A stretch of DNA of 64,000 nucleotides, taken from Arthrobacter sp. KBS0702 (lineage in GTDB: Bacteria > Actinomycetota > Actinomycetes > Actinomycetales > Micrococcaceae). A program made the position numbers and the translations under genes. This document shows positions 9,086-18,730 of this stretch, in pieces. The stretch covers positions 1,364,001 to 1,428,000 of the forward strand of contig NZ_CP042172.1 of the NCBI RefSeq assembly GCF_005937985.2, given 5' to 3'. The notes under the pieces were generated by a model. It had not been told where the DNA came from. It worked only from the letters and a program-made list of their open reading frames with translations, and did not search any database. The number at the start of each line of letters is the position of its first letter. Position 1 is the stretch's first letter.

Positions 9086-9748
9086 ATGCCCGGTAAGCCT
9101 GAGACCCCCAATGCTGCACGGCAGGTTTCGGACGAGCCGAGCCCGCGCCGTCTTTTGTCTTCAGAGAAGGTCTATCAAGGCCGGATCTGGGATGTCGTCA
9201 GCGACAGCTTCCAGCTAAGCGACGACGGCGAGCCCCTGGTCCGCGACTACATCGACCACCCCGGGGCCGTTGCCGTGCTCCCGATGAACGACGACGGCGA
9301 GATCCTGCTGATCAAGCAGTACCGCCACCCGGTGGGCATGGCCCTCTGGGAGATTCCGGCCGGACTGCTCGACGTCGAGGGCGAGGACTTCGTGGCCGGG
9401 GCGGCCCGGGAGCTCGCCGAAGAAGCAGACCTGGTGGCTGCGCGCTGGAACGTGCTGGCCGACTTCTTCAACTCGCCCGGCTCCTCCAGCGAGGCGATCC
9501 GCATCTACCTGGCCCGTGGCCTGAGCGACGTCCCCGGCCACGAACTGCACGAACGTACCGACGAGGAAGCGGAAATCGAGCTGCACTGGATCCGGCTCGA
9601 CGATGCGGTCCGGGCAGTCCTGGAGGGCCGCCTGCACAACCCGTCCGCCGTCGTCGGGATCCTAGCCGCCGCGGCGGCGCGAGCGGACGGCTTCGAAGGC
9701 CTCCGCCCGGCCGGCGCGCCGTGGCCCGCCCACCCCAGCCAGCGCTGA
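9086..9748 (+). CDS. Nudix hydrolase, ADP-ribose pyrophosphatase type
   Basis: A 220-residue Nudix protein. The Nudix box spans about 93-116, beginning [10 protein letters not shown] and continuing [10 protein letters not shown]; the usual Gly after the EE motif is Asp, a small deviation. The N-terminal [10 protein letters not shown] and the IKQYRHPV segment are typical of ADP-ribose pyrophosphatases, and the M. tuberculosis gene at this place (Rv1700) has that activity. Expected product: AMP plus ribose-5-phosphate from ADP-ribose. An Arg/Pro-rich C-terminal tail extends the normal length by about 15 residues. The stop codon TGA shares one base with the xerD start (TGATG), indicating coupled translation. 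Confidence 0.9.
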   Translation: MPGKPETPNAARQVSDEPSPRRLLSSEKVYQGRIWDVVSDSFQLSDDGEPLVRDYIDHPGAVAVLPMNDDGEILLIKQYRHPVGMALWEIPAGLLDVEGEDFVAGAARELAEEADLVAARWNVLADFFNSPGSSSEAIRIYLARGLSDVPGHELHERTDEEAEIELHWIRLDDAVRAVLEGRLHNPSAVVGILAAAAARADGFEGLRPAGAPWPAHPSQR

Positions 9749-10815
9749 TGACCGGAGTGCTGGCGGCCGGACCCGCCGCCTCGCCCGGGGCTTCAGAGCC
9801 TGGCGCCTCAGAACCTGGCGCCGCGCCCGACGCCGCGCCCGCAGCCTCGCGCGTTGCCGAGCCGGCTGCCCGGCCGCTGACCGCCGTCGACCGGGCAATC
9901 ACGGACTACCTGCAGCACATGGGGGTGGAACGCGGGCTGGCCGCCAACACACTGTCCGCCTACCGCCGCGACCTGGCCCGCTACGCCCGGCACCTGGCCG
10001 CGGCAGACCGCCGGCGTCCCGAGGACATCACCCGGCGCGACGTGACCGGCTTCGTGCAGGCACTCTCCGACGGCTCCGACGGCGGTTCGGCCCTGGGCGT
10101 GCGCTCGGCGGCCCGCACGGTGGTCGCAGTCCGCGGGCTGCATAAGTTTTGGGCGCTGGAGGGTGTCACGCCCACCGATCCCGCCAGCGATGTGCACCCG
10201 CCGATGCCCGGAAAGCGGCTGCCCAAGGCCATCACGGTGGACGAGGTCACCCGCATCCTGGAAGCGGCCGGCACCGACACAGCCACGGGCCTGCGCGACC
10301 GCGCCCTGCTTGAATTCCTCTACTCCACCGGCGCACGCATCAGCGAAGCCGTGGGCCTGGACGTCGATGACATCTCGCTGCAGGGGGACGACGAACCGGG
10401 CCCCGCCATCGTCCGCCTGTTCGGCAAGGGCTCCAAGGAGCGGTTGGTGCCGCTGGGATCCTTCGGGGCCCGGGCTCTGGACGCCTACCTGATCCGTGGG
10501 CGGCCGCTGCTGGCCGCCAAGGGAAAGGGAACGCCGGCGCTGTTCCTGAACGCCCGGGGCGGCCGGATCAGCCGGCAAAGCGCCTGGACCATCCTCAAGG
10601 CGGCAGCAGAGAAGGCCAACATCACCAAGGACGTCTCGCCGCACACCCTGCGGCACTCCTTCGCCACGCACCTGCTGGAAGGCGGGGCGGATGTCCGGGT
10701 AGTGCAAGAGCTGCTGGGCCATGCATCCGTGACCACCACGCAGGTCTACACCCTGGTGACAGCTGACACGCTGCGCGAGATCTACGCCGCCGCGCATCCG
10801 AGGGCGCTGGGCTGA
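9748..10815 (+). CDS. xerD: Site-specific tyrosine recombinase XerD
   Basis: A 355-residue tyrosine recombinase. About 45 Ala/Pro/Glu-rich residues precede the SAM-like DNA-binding domain (from [13 protein letters not shown]). The catalytic set is complete: Arg in TGARISEA, Lys in [18 protein letters not shown], His in LGHASV and the nucleophile Tyr in TTQVYTLV. With XerC it would resolve chromosome dimers at dif. ATG 9748 overlaps the Nudix stop; a GTG at 9721 is also in frame. The extra N-terminus makes it longer than the usual ~300 residues. It is the last gene of the conserved block before the accessory region. Confidence 0.94.
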   Translation: MTGVLAAGPAASPGASEPGASEPGAAPDAAPAASRVAEPAARPLTAVDRAITDYLQHMGVERGLAANTLSAYRRDLARYARHLAAADRRRPEDITRRDVTGFVQALSDGSDGGSALGVRSAARTVVAVRGLHKFWALEGVTPTDPASDVHPPMPGKRLPKAITVDEVTRILEAAGTDTATGLRDRALLEFLYSTGARISEAVGLDVDDISLQGDDEPGPAIVRLFGKGSKERLVPLGSFGARALDAYLIRGRPLLAAKGKGTPALFLNARGGRISRQSAWTILKAAAEKANITKDVSPHTLRHSFATHLLEGGADVRVVQELLGHASVTTTQVYTLVTADTLREIYAAAHPRALG

Positions 10816-10957
10816 GGCGGGCGGTTCGTCGCGTGAGGCCGTTGCTGGCCCCGTGCCGGCCGCACCGCCGCGACCGCATAGCCCGGCCGCCGGTGGTCGT
10901 CAGTATCCCGGAGCTACAGCACCAATAATTGTCGGTGCTCGTTCATATGCTTGGGAT

Positions 10958-12704
10958 ATGAAGAGCGGAGCGGCTTGGAGTGCGGAGACCAGGGAGGCCC
11001 TGGCGGCCAACGCCGCGTCTGTCGCTGCGCTGACTGCCGTCCTCAACGACCGCGGAGAGCATCCCGATCCGCTGCGGGCTTTGGCTGATGGTTGCCTGGA
11101 CGCCCTGGCCGAGGCCGCCCGGTGGGAGGCCCGGATGGCGGCGTTGAAGGTCCGGCTCGCCGCGGAGTACCTCCGGGCGGCCGAGGCCCTGGCGCCCCCG
11201 GCGGCGACGCCGCAGGATTGCACCGTTCGGGAGATGGCGGTCGTTGCCGAGGTCGCCTGTGTCTTGACCGTGAGCGAACGCACCGCCGGGGCACTGCTGG
11301 CCGAAGCCCGGACCCTGACGGCGGGGCTGCCGCTGACCCTGGCAGCACTGCAGGCCGGCACGATCTCCTGGCAGCACGCCCGGATTATGGTCGACGAAAC
11401 CGCGAACTTGGACCCGGTCGGCGCGGCGGCGTTGGAAGCGCACTTCCTGGACCCCGCCGCACCCAACCCCGCCCGCGGCTGCCCGGCCGGGGAACTCGTC
11501 CCCGGCCGGTTCCGTGCCAAGGCCCGCACCTGGCGCGAACGCCACCACCCGGTCAGCATCGAAACGCGCCACACCAAAAGTTGAGGACCGGCGCGTGGAG
11601 TACTGCCCGGACCGGGACGGCATGGCCTGGCTCTCGGCCTACCTGCCCGCCGACACCGCCGCCGGGATCTGGGAACGGATCACCGCCGCCGCCCGCGCCC
11701 TGCAGGGCCCGGCCGAGGCCCGGACCCTGCCCCAGCTACGCGCCGACATCGCCGCGACGTGGCTGCTCACCAGAGGAAACGCTGGCGGGGGAGCGGCAGA
11801 TGCAAAAACCGTCGCCGGCCAGGGCGAAGGACTGCCCGAGGGGCTTGCCGGGGGTGTGCCGTCGCCACGCGCGCAGGTTCTGATCACAGTCCCGGTCATG
11901 GCCCTGCTCGGCGCCACCGACGAGCCGGCCGTCCTGGACGGGCACGGTCCGATCCCGCCGTCCATGGCCCGGCGCCTCGTCGCGGACGGGGCCGATTCGT
12001 TCTACCGGGTCCTGACCGACCCACGCGACGGAGCCCCGCTGGAGATCGGCCGGAGCAGCTACCGGGTGCCGAAGGCCCTGCGGCAATGGCTGCGCCTGCG
12101 CGACGGCAAGTGCCCGTTCCCGGGCTGCAACAGCACCTCCCTGGACAACGACGCCGACCACCTCCTGGCCTGGGCCGACGGCGGCACCACCGGCATCCGC
12201 AACCTCGGCCAGCCCTGCCGCAAACACCACCGCCTCAAACACGGCTCCCCGTGGAGACCCACGGCAGCCAGCAAAACCGGTCCTCCCGGATGGACCTCAC
12301 CCGCCGGTCGGCAGTACACCAGCGAACACCAGGACTGGGAACCACCCCGCTGGCCGCGCACCATCCTGGCGGCGGATATGGACCAATTCCAGGATTTCGG
12401 GTGGGAGCCCGAAGCCGAACCACCCCCGGACCCCGGACAGTACCTGGAGCCAGAGTACGGGCTGCCCGAGGACCCTTTCCCGGAATGGGCTCTGTTCTCG
12501 GCGCCAGCACCGTGTGCCGTTAAGGTCCCTGCGGCGTTGCGCTTGACCGGCCCGTGGCTTGGCTTCCGCGGGGCGCCCCAGTCAACCCCGCGGTTTCCTG
12601 CCTCAGCCTCGGATTCTTACCGCACCGTGCGGGCGTCAATGATCCGTGGAGCTCCGGGGTCGGTCTGCTCCGTACCGTCGAAGGCAAAACCGTTGCGACG
12701 ATAG
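10958..12704 (+). pseudogene. DUF222/13E12-family HNH endonuclease gene broken by a frameshift
   Basis: Two frames together make one DUF222-HNH protein. The first (10958-11584, MKSGAAWSAETREALAAN...) covers the DUF222 N-terminal part and stops at TGA right after RHTKS. The second frame picks up at once with EDRRVEYCPDRDGMAWLSAYLPAD and carries the HNH motif (CPFPGCNS, DADHLL, CRKHHRLKH). The join near 11575-11585 is consistent with loss of two bases or gain of one; a sequencing error cannot be excluded. The second frame runs past a plausible natural end (EWALFSA near 12505) to 12704, overlapping the antisense GNAT gene. Such genes are multicopy in Arthrobacter, and one (Rv1702c) follows xerD in M. 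tuberculosis. A TATGCT box at 10946-10951 sits 6 bases before the ATG. Confidence 0.82.
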
Positions 12705-13111
12705 AACGCAACCGCCCGGGGATTGTCTTTGGCAACCCAAAGCATCGCCGGACCACCGCCCAAGGCCGCATCCAGCAACGCCTGCCCCGCACCGGTTCCC
12801 TGGTGCTCCGCCGCCACGTACAGGCTGAATAGGTGACGATCGCGGGGGAGGTCCTGGCCTTCCGCTCCGTAGCTGGCGCCGGCGAACCCGAAGCCGACGA
12901 CCCGTGCGTTGTGTTCCGCGATTCTGATCGTCCAGCCGGGGCGTGGATTCCCAAGAATCTGGTTCCACATCAGGAGCCGGCCCTGGACGTGCTCCGCGGT
13001 AAAGAACCCCTCAGGAAGCAAATGCGAGTACGCCTCCCGCCACGTGGCCACGTGCAGTTCAGCGATCCGAGGTGCATCGGGGAGCGTGGGTTCGCGCAAA
13101 ATGAAGGCCAT
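12617..13111 (-). CDS. GNAT family N-acetyltransferase
   Basis: A 164-residue single-domain acetyltransferase with acetyl-CoA-binding motif A as SLYVAAEHQGTGAG (Q-x-x-G-x-G) and the C-terminal NPRAVAFYRRNGF segment with its conserved Asn and Tyr. Substrate unknown; members acetylate small molecules, proteins or antibiotics. ATG 13111 (MAFILREPTLPDAP) has a GGCAGGAT stretch upstream; longer in-frame starts would enter the AT-rich intergenic region. It is divergent from the ECF sigma gene. Its 3' end overlaps the extended frame of the HNH pseudogene by 88 bases. Confidence 0.85.
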   Translation of the reverse strand: MAFILREPTLPDAPRIAELHVATWREAYSHLLPEGFFTAEHVQGRLLMWNQILGNPRPGWTIRIAEHNARVVGFGFAGASYGAEGQDLPRDRHLFSLYVAAEHQGTGAGQALLDAALGGGPAMLWVAKDNPRAVAFYRRNGFAFDGTEQTDPGAPRIIDARTVR

Positions 13112-13212
13112 CAGCACATCCTGCCAGAATCCTCGCCCGGTGAATGTTCTTATTAGTTTGTGTAAGAAAACCTGCCTGCCGGGACACTTAGTCTTCAGGA
13201 AGAAGTCATCCG

Positions 13213-13734
13213 ATGTCCGGGGGAACCACCATGTTGGCTGCGAAAGAGCAAGCATTCATTGACCTGCACACCCAGCATTCCGCGCGGGTGTACGCCTACA
13301 TAACGTGCCGTATCAATGACGGGCACCGGGCCGAGGAACTTGCCGCGGATGTCTTCAGGATCGCGTGGGAGAAACAGCTACCTGAGCCGCCCGGTATCGG
13401 GTGGCTCCTCGCGACCGCCCGGAACGTCGTCGGGAACGAGTACAAGGGCCGCCGGCGCCGGCAGGAACTGGTGGAACGGCTCAAAGAGGAAGCCCGCACC
13501 GACGTGCCCGAGCCGCACACCGAAGAACGGTCCGCCGTGGCTGAAGTGCTCGTACAACTCAGGGAGCGCGACCGCGAGGTCCTCATGCTCAGCTACTGGG
13601 ACGATCTGACCACCGCTGAACTGGCCCAGGCACTGGGATGTTCGACGTCGGCCGCCGCGGTCCGCCTGCACCGTGCACGTCGCGCGTTCGCGAAGGCCGC
13701 CCCCTCACACCTCATGACAGAACGGAAGGACTAG
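13213..13734 (+). CDS. ECF-type RNA polymerase sigma factor
   Basis: A 173-residue sigma-70 family protein of ECF size. Region 2 (about 10-70) includes RAEELAADVFRIAWE and GWLLATARNVV. Region 4 (about 110-160) is a helix-turn-helix with REVLMLSYWDDLTTAELAQ and SAAAVRLHRARR. ATG 13213 follows AGGAAGAAG; a second ATG at 13231 (MLAAKEQ) with GGGGGAA upstream is an equally possible start. The downstream gene starts three bases after the stop and encodes a single-pass membrane protein, so an anti-sigma or signal-input pair is likely. The stimulus is unknown. Upstream 13147-13168 is an AT-rich inverted repeat. Confidence 0.88.
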   Translation: MSGGTTMLAAKEQAFIDLHTQHSARVYAYITCRINDGHRAEELAADVFRIAWEKQLPEPPGIGWLLATARNVVGNEYKGRRRRQELVERLKEEARTDVPEPHTEERSAVAEVLVQLRERDREVLMLSYWDDLTTAELAQALGCSTSAAAVRLHRARRAFAKAAPSHLMTERKD

Positions 13735-13736
13735 CC

Positions 13737-14492
13737 ATGGACCGCATCGAACAGCTCATGAGGGATGCCAAACCACGGGTGGGAGCACCCGGTGCAGTTC
13801 CGGGAAGCCCGCCTGCCGGCTCGATGGTCTACTCCACCGACCCGAACGTCGTCAGCCTCGCAGGGCGCACCCGGACGCGGCGGACTGGGCTGCGGACGGC
13901 GGCGGCGACCGTCCTGGCCGCCGCAGCAGTCGTGGCCGCCGTCGTCGTCGGCGGCAACCTGATGCCGCAACCTGCCCCCGGACCCGCCCAGACGGGCACC
14001 CCGGCGCCTGCCGTCTCCGCCAGCTCAACACCGGCCTCCCCAAGCCCGTCCGGTGCCGCCCCCACGGCGTCTCCCACGAAATCGAGTCCTGCCGCTTTGA
14101 GCACCGGCGGTGTCGCCTGCACCCTGTCCAACGTCGACCAGCAGCGCAGTGACCAGCAGCGGGCGATCATCCCGATTGCCCCCGCCGAAGAGGGCTACTA
14201 CACGGTGCTGGGCTGCGCCGGCGGCTGGCTCGCCTACTCCATCTCCGACGACGGGGTCCGGGCACTCCAGCTCGACGGCGGCAACGCCTGGTTCAAGATC
14301 GCCAAACTGCAGAACGGGCGATTCCTCTGCGACGTCCGGCAGCAGTGGTCCAGCGTCTTCAACTGGGAGTTCCAGGCCTCGAACAACCAGGGCCTCACGC
14401 CGCAGCAGGCCATGGACAAGGAATTCGCGCAGAAGGGCATACCCGTCGAGCTGCGTCCTCAGCTCGTGGGCGACGGGCCGGCAGCCGGATAG
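13737..14492 (+). CDS. Single-pass membrane protein, putative partner (anti-sigma) of the ECF factor
   Basis: 251 residues: a short cytoplasmic N-terminus (1-50, MDRIEQLMRDAKPR), one hydrophobic helix at about 53-75, a Pro/Ala/Ser/Thr linker (78-130) and an extracytoplasmic domain with two Cys (VACTLS, VLGCAGGW) plus a later Cys in FLCDV. The ATG comes 2 bases after the sigma factor stop, so the pair is almost surely coupled. The N-terminus has no recognisable zinc anti-sigma HxxxCxxC motif, so the anti-sigma role rests on topology and neighbourhood only. The outer domain may sense an envelope signal. No family recognised. Confidence 0.72.
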   Translation: MDRIEQLMRDAKPRVGAPGAVPGSPPAGSMVYSTDPNVVSLAGRTRTRRTGLRTAAATVLAAAAVVAAVVVGGNLMPQPAPGPAQTGTPAPAVSASSTPASPSPSGAAPTASPTKSSPAALSTGGVACTLSNVDQQRSDQQRAIIPIAPAEEGYYTVLGCAGGWLAYSISDDGVRALQLDGGNAWFKIAKLQNGRFLCDVRQQWSSVFNWEFQASNNQGLTPQQAMDKEFAQKGIPVELRPQLVGDGPAAG

Positions 14493-14527
14493 CCGCGGCT
14501 CCCCGCGCCGGCTATAGGGTTGAGCAC

Positions 14528-15016
14528 ATGACGTCCACACCGGTCACCCTCTGCTTCCTGCTCCGTGAGTCGGAGCGCGGTACGGAAGTGCTGTTGGGCC
14601 TGAAGCGGACCGGCTTCGGCCTCGGCAAGATCGTTGGCATCGGCGGCCACGTGGAGCCCGGGGAGAGCGACGCCGAGGCCGTGGTCCGCGAAGTCTGGGA
14701 GGAATCCGGCATCGTGGTACTCGAGGAGGACCTGGACCACGCCGGCGTCGTCGAGTTCGTCTTTCCCGCCCGGCCGGAGTGGAACATGACCTGCCGGCTT
14801 TTCACCACCAGGCGTTGGGAAGGCGAGCCCGCCGAAAGCCCGGAAATCACGCCCGAGTGGTTCGACGCCGCGTCCTTGCCGCTGGAGCGGATGTGGCAGG
14901 ACGCGGAGCACTGGTTGCCCCCGGCGCTGGCAGGGGAAACAATCGACATCATGGTCGTCCTCAATGAGGACAACGAAACCGTCGCGACGGTGGAAAAGCA
15001 GAGTCGCGGCGGCTGA
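14528..15016 (+). CDS. Nudix hydrolase, MutT/8-oxo-dGTPase-like
   Basis: A 162-residue protein with a canonical Nudix box at 40-63 (GHVEPGESDAEAVV then REVWEESGI). The small size and the C-terminal WFDAASLPLERMW segment match 8-oxo-dGTP diphosphatases of the MutT/MTH1 type, which remove oxidised nucleotides; the exact substrate is not determined by the sequence. ATG 14528 has no good ribosome binding site, but TAGGGT at 14515-14520 (within CTATAGGGT) ends 7 bases upstream, pointing to a leaderless mRNA. It converges on prpC, with a strong hairpin between them. Confidence 0.85.
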   Translation: MTSTPVTLCFLLRESERGTEVLLGLKRTGFGLGKIVGIGGHVEPGESDAEAVVREVWEESGIVVLEEDLDHAGVVEFVFPARPEWNMTCRLFTTRRWEGEPAESPEITPEWFDAASLPLERMWQDAEHWLPPALAGETIDIMVVLNEDNETVATVEKQSRGG

Positions 15017-15033
15017 GGCACCGGCCGCCCAGC

Positions 15034-15075
15034 AAAAAGTGCGGGCCGGCCACCTGTCCAAGGTGGCCGGCCCGC
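15034..15075 (-). terminator. Rho-independent terminator of the prp operon
   Basis: A perfect 15-bp stem, 15041-15055 with 15061-15075, and a 5-base loop. Read on the minus strand it is followed by TTTTT (15039-15035). It lies just beyond the prpC stop. It may also stop plus-strand transcripts from the Nudix gene, though there is no U-run on that side. Confidence 0.9.
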
Positions 15076-15095
15076 GCTGTTACTGTCGGCAGGAA

Positions 15096-16235
15096 CTACG
15101 GCACGTGCCGTTCCTCCACACCGTTGTATTCGCTCAGCGGGCGGATCAGCGAGTTCGAGTCCAGCTGTTCCATGATGTGCGCGGTCCAGCCGGTGATCCG
15201 GCTGGCCACGAACAGTGGAGTGAACGTCGGGGTGTCGAAGCCCATCAGGTGGTACGTAGGACCCGCCGGGTAGTCGAGGTTCGGCTTGATCGCCTTCGCC
15301 TCGTCCATCGCGGTCTCAAGCCCGTTGTAGAGCCCCAGCAGCTCCGGACGGCCGTAGTGCGCGATCATCTTGTCCAGGGCCGCCTTCATGGTGGGAACCC
15401 GGGAGTCGCCGTGCTTGTAGACACGGTGGCCGAAGCCCATGACCTTCTTCTTGTGCGCCAGCGCGTCTTCCATCCAGGCCTTCGCCCGCACCGCCGCCTC
15501 GTCGAGCGACTCCTCCTGCCGGATGCCGATCTCGTCGAAGGTGTGCATCACGGCCTCGTTCGCGCCGCCGTGCAGGGGCCCCTTGAGCGCCCCGATCGCA
15601 CCCGTGACGGCCGAGTGCAGGTCGGAGAGCGTCGAGGTGATCACCCGGGCCGTGAAGGTCGAGGCGTTGAAGGAGTGCTCGGCGTACAGGATCATCGAGA
15701 CGTTGAACGCCTCCACAACTTCCTGCACCGGCTCCTCGCCAAAGGACATCCACAGGAAGTTGGCCGAGTAGCCCAGGTCCTCCCGGGGCTCCACAACACC
15801 CTGACCGTGCCGGCGGCGCTGGTCATAGGCGACCACGGCCGGCATTGCGGCGAACAGGTCCACTGCCTTGGCCATGTTGGCCTCCCGCGAGGAGTCCTCG
15901 GCGAGCGGATGCCGGGCACCCATCACCGAGGCCGCCGTGCGGCAAACGTCCATCGGATGCGAAGTGAGCGGCAGCGCATCGATGACCTGCTTGACCACCG
16001 GATCCAGCGCGCGGCCCGCGCGTTCCCGTGCGGTGAACTCCGCCAACTGCTCCTCGGTGGGCAACTCGCCGTTCCACAGCAGGTACGCCACTTCCTCGAA
16101 GCTGCACTTGGCGGCCAGCTCCTGGACGGGGTAGCCGCGGTAGAGCAGCGAATTGGTGTCCGGGTTGACCTTGGAAACCGCGGTGTAGTCCACCACGACG
16201 CCGGCAAGGCCCTTTTTAATCTCATTTTCAGCCAT
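15096..16235 (-). CDS. prpC: 2-methylcitrate synthase / citrate synthase 2
   Basis: A 379-residue citrate synthase-fold enzyme. Catalytic residues are visible: His222 in GPLHGGANE, His270 in GFGHRVYK and Asp321 in NLDYPAGPTYH. The length is typical of the short (type I-like) methylcitrate synthases. Its place at the end of gntR-prpD-prpB-prpC assigns it to condensation of propionyl-CoA with oxaloacetate, though such enzymes also use acetyl-CoA. ATG 16235 (MAENEIKKGL) has AAGGAGTTT upstream on the minus strand. A 62-base gap separates it from prpB, and a strong terminator follows. Confidence 0.95.
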   Translation of the reverse strand: MAENEIKKGLAGVVVDYTAVSKVNPDTNSLLYRGYPVQELAAKCSFEEVAYLLWNGELPTEEQLAEFTARERAGRALDPVVKQVIDALPLTSHPMDVCRTAASVMGARHPLAEDSSREANMAKAVDLFAAMPAVVAYDQRRRHGQGVVEPREDLGYSANFLWMSFGEEPVQEVVEAFNVSMILYAEHSFNASTFTARVITSTLSDLHSAVTGAIGALKGPLHGGANEAVMHTFDEIGIRQEESLDEAAVRAKAWMEDALAHKKKVMGFGHRVYKHGDSRVPTMKAALDKMIAHYGRPELLGLYNGLETAMDEAKAIKPNLDYPAGPTYHLMGFDTPTFTPLFVASRITGWTAHIMEQLDSNSLIRPLSEYNGVEERHVP

Positions 16236-16297
16236 GCTGAAACTCCTTTGTTCCTAACGCCTGTTGACCGGCCGGGGCCGGCAGTCCGGTGGGGGTG

Positions 16298-17200
16298 TCA
16301 GATGCCGGGGATCTGGAAATTAAAGACCCCGGTGTCAAAGCGGTTGTAGGCCTCGTAGTCCACGAGGTCGTAGAGCCGCGCACGGGTCAGCATGCTCGAA
16401 ACCTGTGCCTCCTGGGTGCCGTCGGATTTGATCGATTCCAGAGTACGCTCAGCAGCGCCCATGGCACTACGGAGCAGCGTCACCGGGTAGATCACCATGT
16501 TGACGCCGACGCCGGCCAGCTCGTCCACCGTGAACAGCGCACTCTTGCCGAACTCGGTCATGTTGGCCAGGATCGGCACGTCGACGGCGTCGCGGATCGC
16601 CTGGAACTCGCTCAGGTCCTTCATGGCCTCGGGGAAGATCGCGTCCGCGCCTGCCTCCACGAGGGCCTTGGCACGCTGCTGCGCCGCCTCCAGGCCATCC
16701 GTGGCCCGGATGTCGGTCCGGGCCATGATCAGGAAGTTCGGATCCCGGCGCGCATCGGCCGCGGCCCGGATCCGCTTGGTGGCAGTCTCCAGGTCCACGA
16801 CGTTCTTGCCGTCGAGGTGGCCGCAGCGCTTCGGGTTGAACTGGTCCTCGATGTGCAGGCCGGCCAGGCCCGCGTTCTCGAGTTCCTGGACGGTGCGCGC
16901 CACGTTCATCGGCTCGCCGAAGCCGGTGTCGGCGTCGACGATCGAGGGCAGGTCCGTCATCCGGGCGATCTGCCCGGCGCGGGTGGCCACCTCGGTGAGC
17001 GTGGTCAGGCCGATGTCCGGCAGGCCGAGGTCGTTAGCGAGGACGGCTCCGGAAATATACACCCCGGCGAAGCCCTTTTCCTCGATGAGCCGGGCCGAGA
17101 GCGGGTTGAACGCGCCCGGGAACTGCTGGATGGTCCCGGAGGCGAGCAGCTCCCGGAAGCGGATCCGCTTCTGCTCCGGTGTGGTCTTCGAATACAGCAT
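16298..17200 (-). CDS. prpB: Methylisocitrate lyase
   Basis: 300 residues of the isocitrate lyase/PEP mutase superfamily (TIM barrel). Catalytic Cys126 lies in the PKRCGH motif that defines 2-methylisocitrate lyases, and metal-binding acidic residues lie in DADTGFGEP (89-97) and HIEDQ. It splits 2-methylisocitrate into pyruvate and succinate. The ATG overlaps the prpD stop by one base (TAATG on the minus strand), showing translational coupling. Length and motifs are complete. Confidence 0.95.
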   Translation of the reverse strand: MLYSKTTPEQKRIRFRELLASGTIQQFPGAFNPLSARLIEEKGFAGVYISGAVLANDLGLPDIGLTTLTEVATRAGQIARMTDLPSIVDADTGFGEPMNVARTVQELENAGLAGLHIEDQFNPKRCGHLDGKNVVDLETATKRIRAAADARRDPNFLIMARTDIRATDGLEAAQQRAKALVEAGADAIFPEAMKDLSEFQAIRDAVDVPILANMTEFGKSALFTVDELAGVGVNMVIYPVTLLRSAMGAAERTLESIKSDGTQEAQVSSMLTRARLYDLVDYEAYNRFDTGVFNFQIPGI

Positions 17201-18720
17201 TAGAAGAGTCCCTTCGGTGCGGACGCGAGGTCGATCACGCCGTCGGCGGCCTTGATGTTGAGCTGGTCCAGCTCGCCGGCGGCCAGTTCGGGCAGCCGCG
17301 CGGCGGCGGCCAGGAAGCGCTCGATTTCTTCCTCGGCCACGACGCCGGCGGCGAGGGTGCGGAACTTATTGACGTACTGCTCGCGGGCGAACGGCCGGGC
17401 GCCCAGCGGGTGCGCGTCGGCGACGGCGATCTGGTCAGTGATGACGGTGCCGTCCTTGAGGGTGATCTCCACGGAGCCGCCGAACGCCTTCTCCGAGATG
17501 TCGAGGGAGTGGTAGCGGCGGGTCCATTCCGGGTCCTCGACCGTGGTGACCTTGTGCCACAGTTCCACCGTGTCCGGGCGGCCCGCGCGCTCCGGCGCGT
17601 AGGAATCGACGTGGTGCCAGGCGCCGTCCTGCAGGGCCACCGTGAAGATGTACGGGATGGAGTGGTCCAGGGTCTCGCGGCTTGCCGTGGGGCTGTACTT
17701 CTGCGGGTCGTTGGCGCCGGAGCCGATCACGTAGTGGGTGTGGTGGCTGGTCTTGATCAGCACGGATTCGACGTTGGCCGGGTCGGTGACCTCGGGGTGT
17801 TCGCCGTGCAGCTTCCGGGCCAGGTCGATCCAGGCCTGGGCCTGGTACTCGGCGGAGTGTTCTTTGGTGTACGTGTCCAGGATGGCGCGCTTGGCTTCGC
17901 CGTCCTCGGGCAGCGGGACGGTGTAGTTGGCGTCGGGGCCATCGAGCATCCAGGCGATGACGCCGTCTTCACCTTCGTAGATCGGCACCGGGGAGGTCTG
18001 GCCGCGCATGGCACGGTCGGCGGATTCGACAGCCATCTTGCCGGCGAAGGCGGGGGCGTGGGCCTTCCAGGTGGAGATCTCGCCCTTGCGGGACTGGCGG
18101 GTGGCCGTGGTGGTGTGCAGCGCCTGGCCGATGGACTGGAAGATCGTCTCGACATCGAGGCCCAGCAGGGTGCCGATGCCGGCGGCGGCCGACGGGCCCA
18201 GGTGCGCTACGTGGTCGATCTTGCGCTTGTGCAGGCAGATGGCTTTGACCAGGTTGACCTGGATCTCATAGCCGGTGGCGATGCCGCGGATCAGGTCCTG
18301 GCCGCTTGAGCCCACGTGCTGGGCGACGGCCAGGATCGGCGGGATGTTGTCGCCCGGGTGGGAGTAATCCGCAGCCAGGAACGTGTCGTGGTAGTCGAGT
18401 TCGCGGACGGCGACGCCGTTGGCCCAGGCCGCCCACTCCGGGGCCACGCGCTCCTCGATGCCGAAGACCTTCGAGCCCTTGCCGCCGGTGCTGGGGCCGT
18501 GGGTGAGCGCCTGGGCGCGGGCCGCAACGATGGGGGCGCGGTTCAGGGAGGCGATGGCCACCGAGGCGTTGTCGATGACGCGGTTGATCACCATGTCGGT
18601 GACCTCGTCGGAGACTGCGACGGGATCCGCGGCCACCTTGGCGATCTTGTAGGCGAGCTGGTCCTCGCGGGCCAGGTTTTCCTCGCTCTTGTAAACGCGG
18701 ACGTGGTGTTCCTTAACCAT
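17200..18720 (-). CDS. prpD: 2-methylcitrate dehydratase, MmgE/PrpD family
   Basis: A 506-residue MmgE/PrpD family protein dehydrating 2-methylcitrate to 2-methyl-cis-aconitate (no iron-sulfur cluster in this family). Recognisable family segments include [19 protein letters not shown], the [20 protein letters not shown] region and [15 protein letters not shown]. The start is ATG 18720 ([15 protein letters not shown]), preceded on the minus strand by GAAGGAGAACC; upstream in-frame codons lie within the gntR gene. It follows gntR by 10 bases and is overlapped by prpB. An aconitase for the next hydration step is not in this window. Confidence 0.94.
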   Translation of the reverse strand: MVKEHHVRVYKSEENLAREDQLAYKIAKVAADPVAVSDEVTDMVINRVIDNASVAIASLNRAPIVAARAQALTHGPSTGGKGSKVFGIEERVAPEWAAWANGVAVRELDYHDTFLAADYSHPGDNIPPILAVAQHVGSSGQDLIRGIATGYEIQVNLVKAICLHKRKIDHVAHLGPSAAAGIGTLLGLDVETIFQSIGQALHTTTATRQSRKGEISTWKAHAPAFAGKMAVESADRAMRGQTSPVPIYEGEDGVIAWMLDGPDANYTVPLPEDGEAKRAILDTYTKEHSAEYQAQAWIDLARKLHGEHPEVTDPANVESVLIKTSHHTHYVIGSGANDPQKYSPTASRETLDHSIPYIFTVALQDGAWHHVDSYAPERAGRPDTVELWHKVTTVEDPEWTRRYHSLDISEKAFGGSVEITLKDGTVITDQIAVADAHPLGARPFAREQYVNKFRTLAAGVVAEEEIERFLAAAARLPELAAGELDQLNIKAADGVIDLASAPKGLF

Positions 18721-18730
18721 GGTTCTCCTT

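Noticed and set aside
10958..12704. HNH gene as part of a transposon or intein-type mobile element
   Set aside because: No terminal inverted repeats, target duplications or transposase were seen; the family is known as stand-alone repeats.
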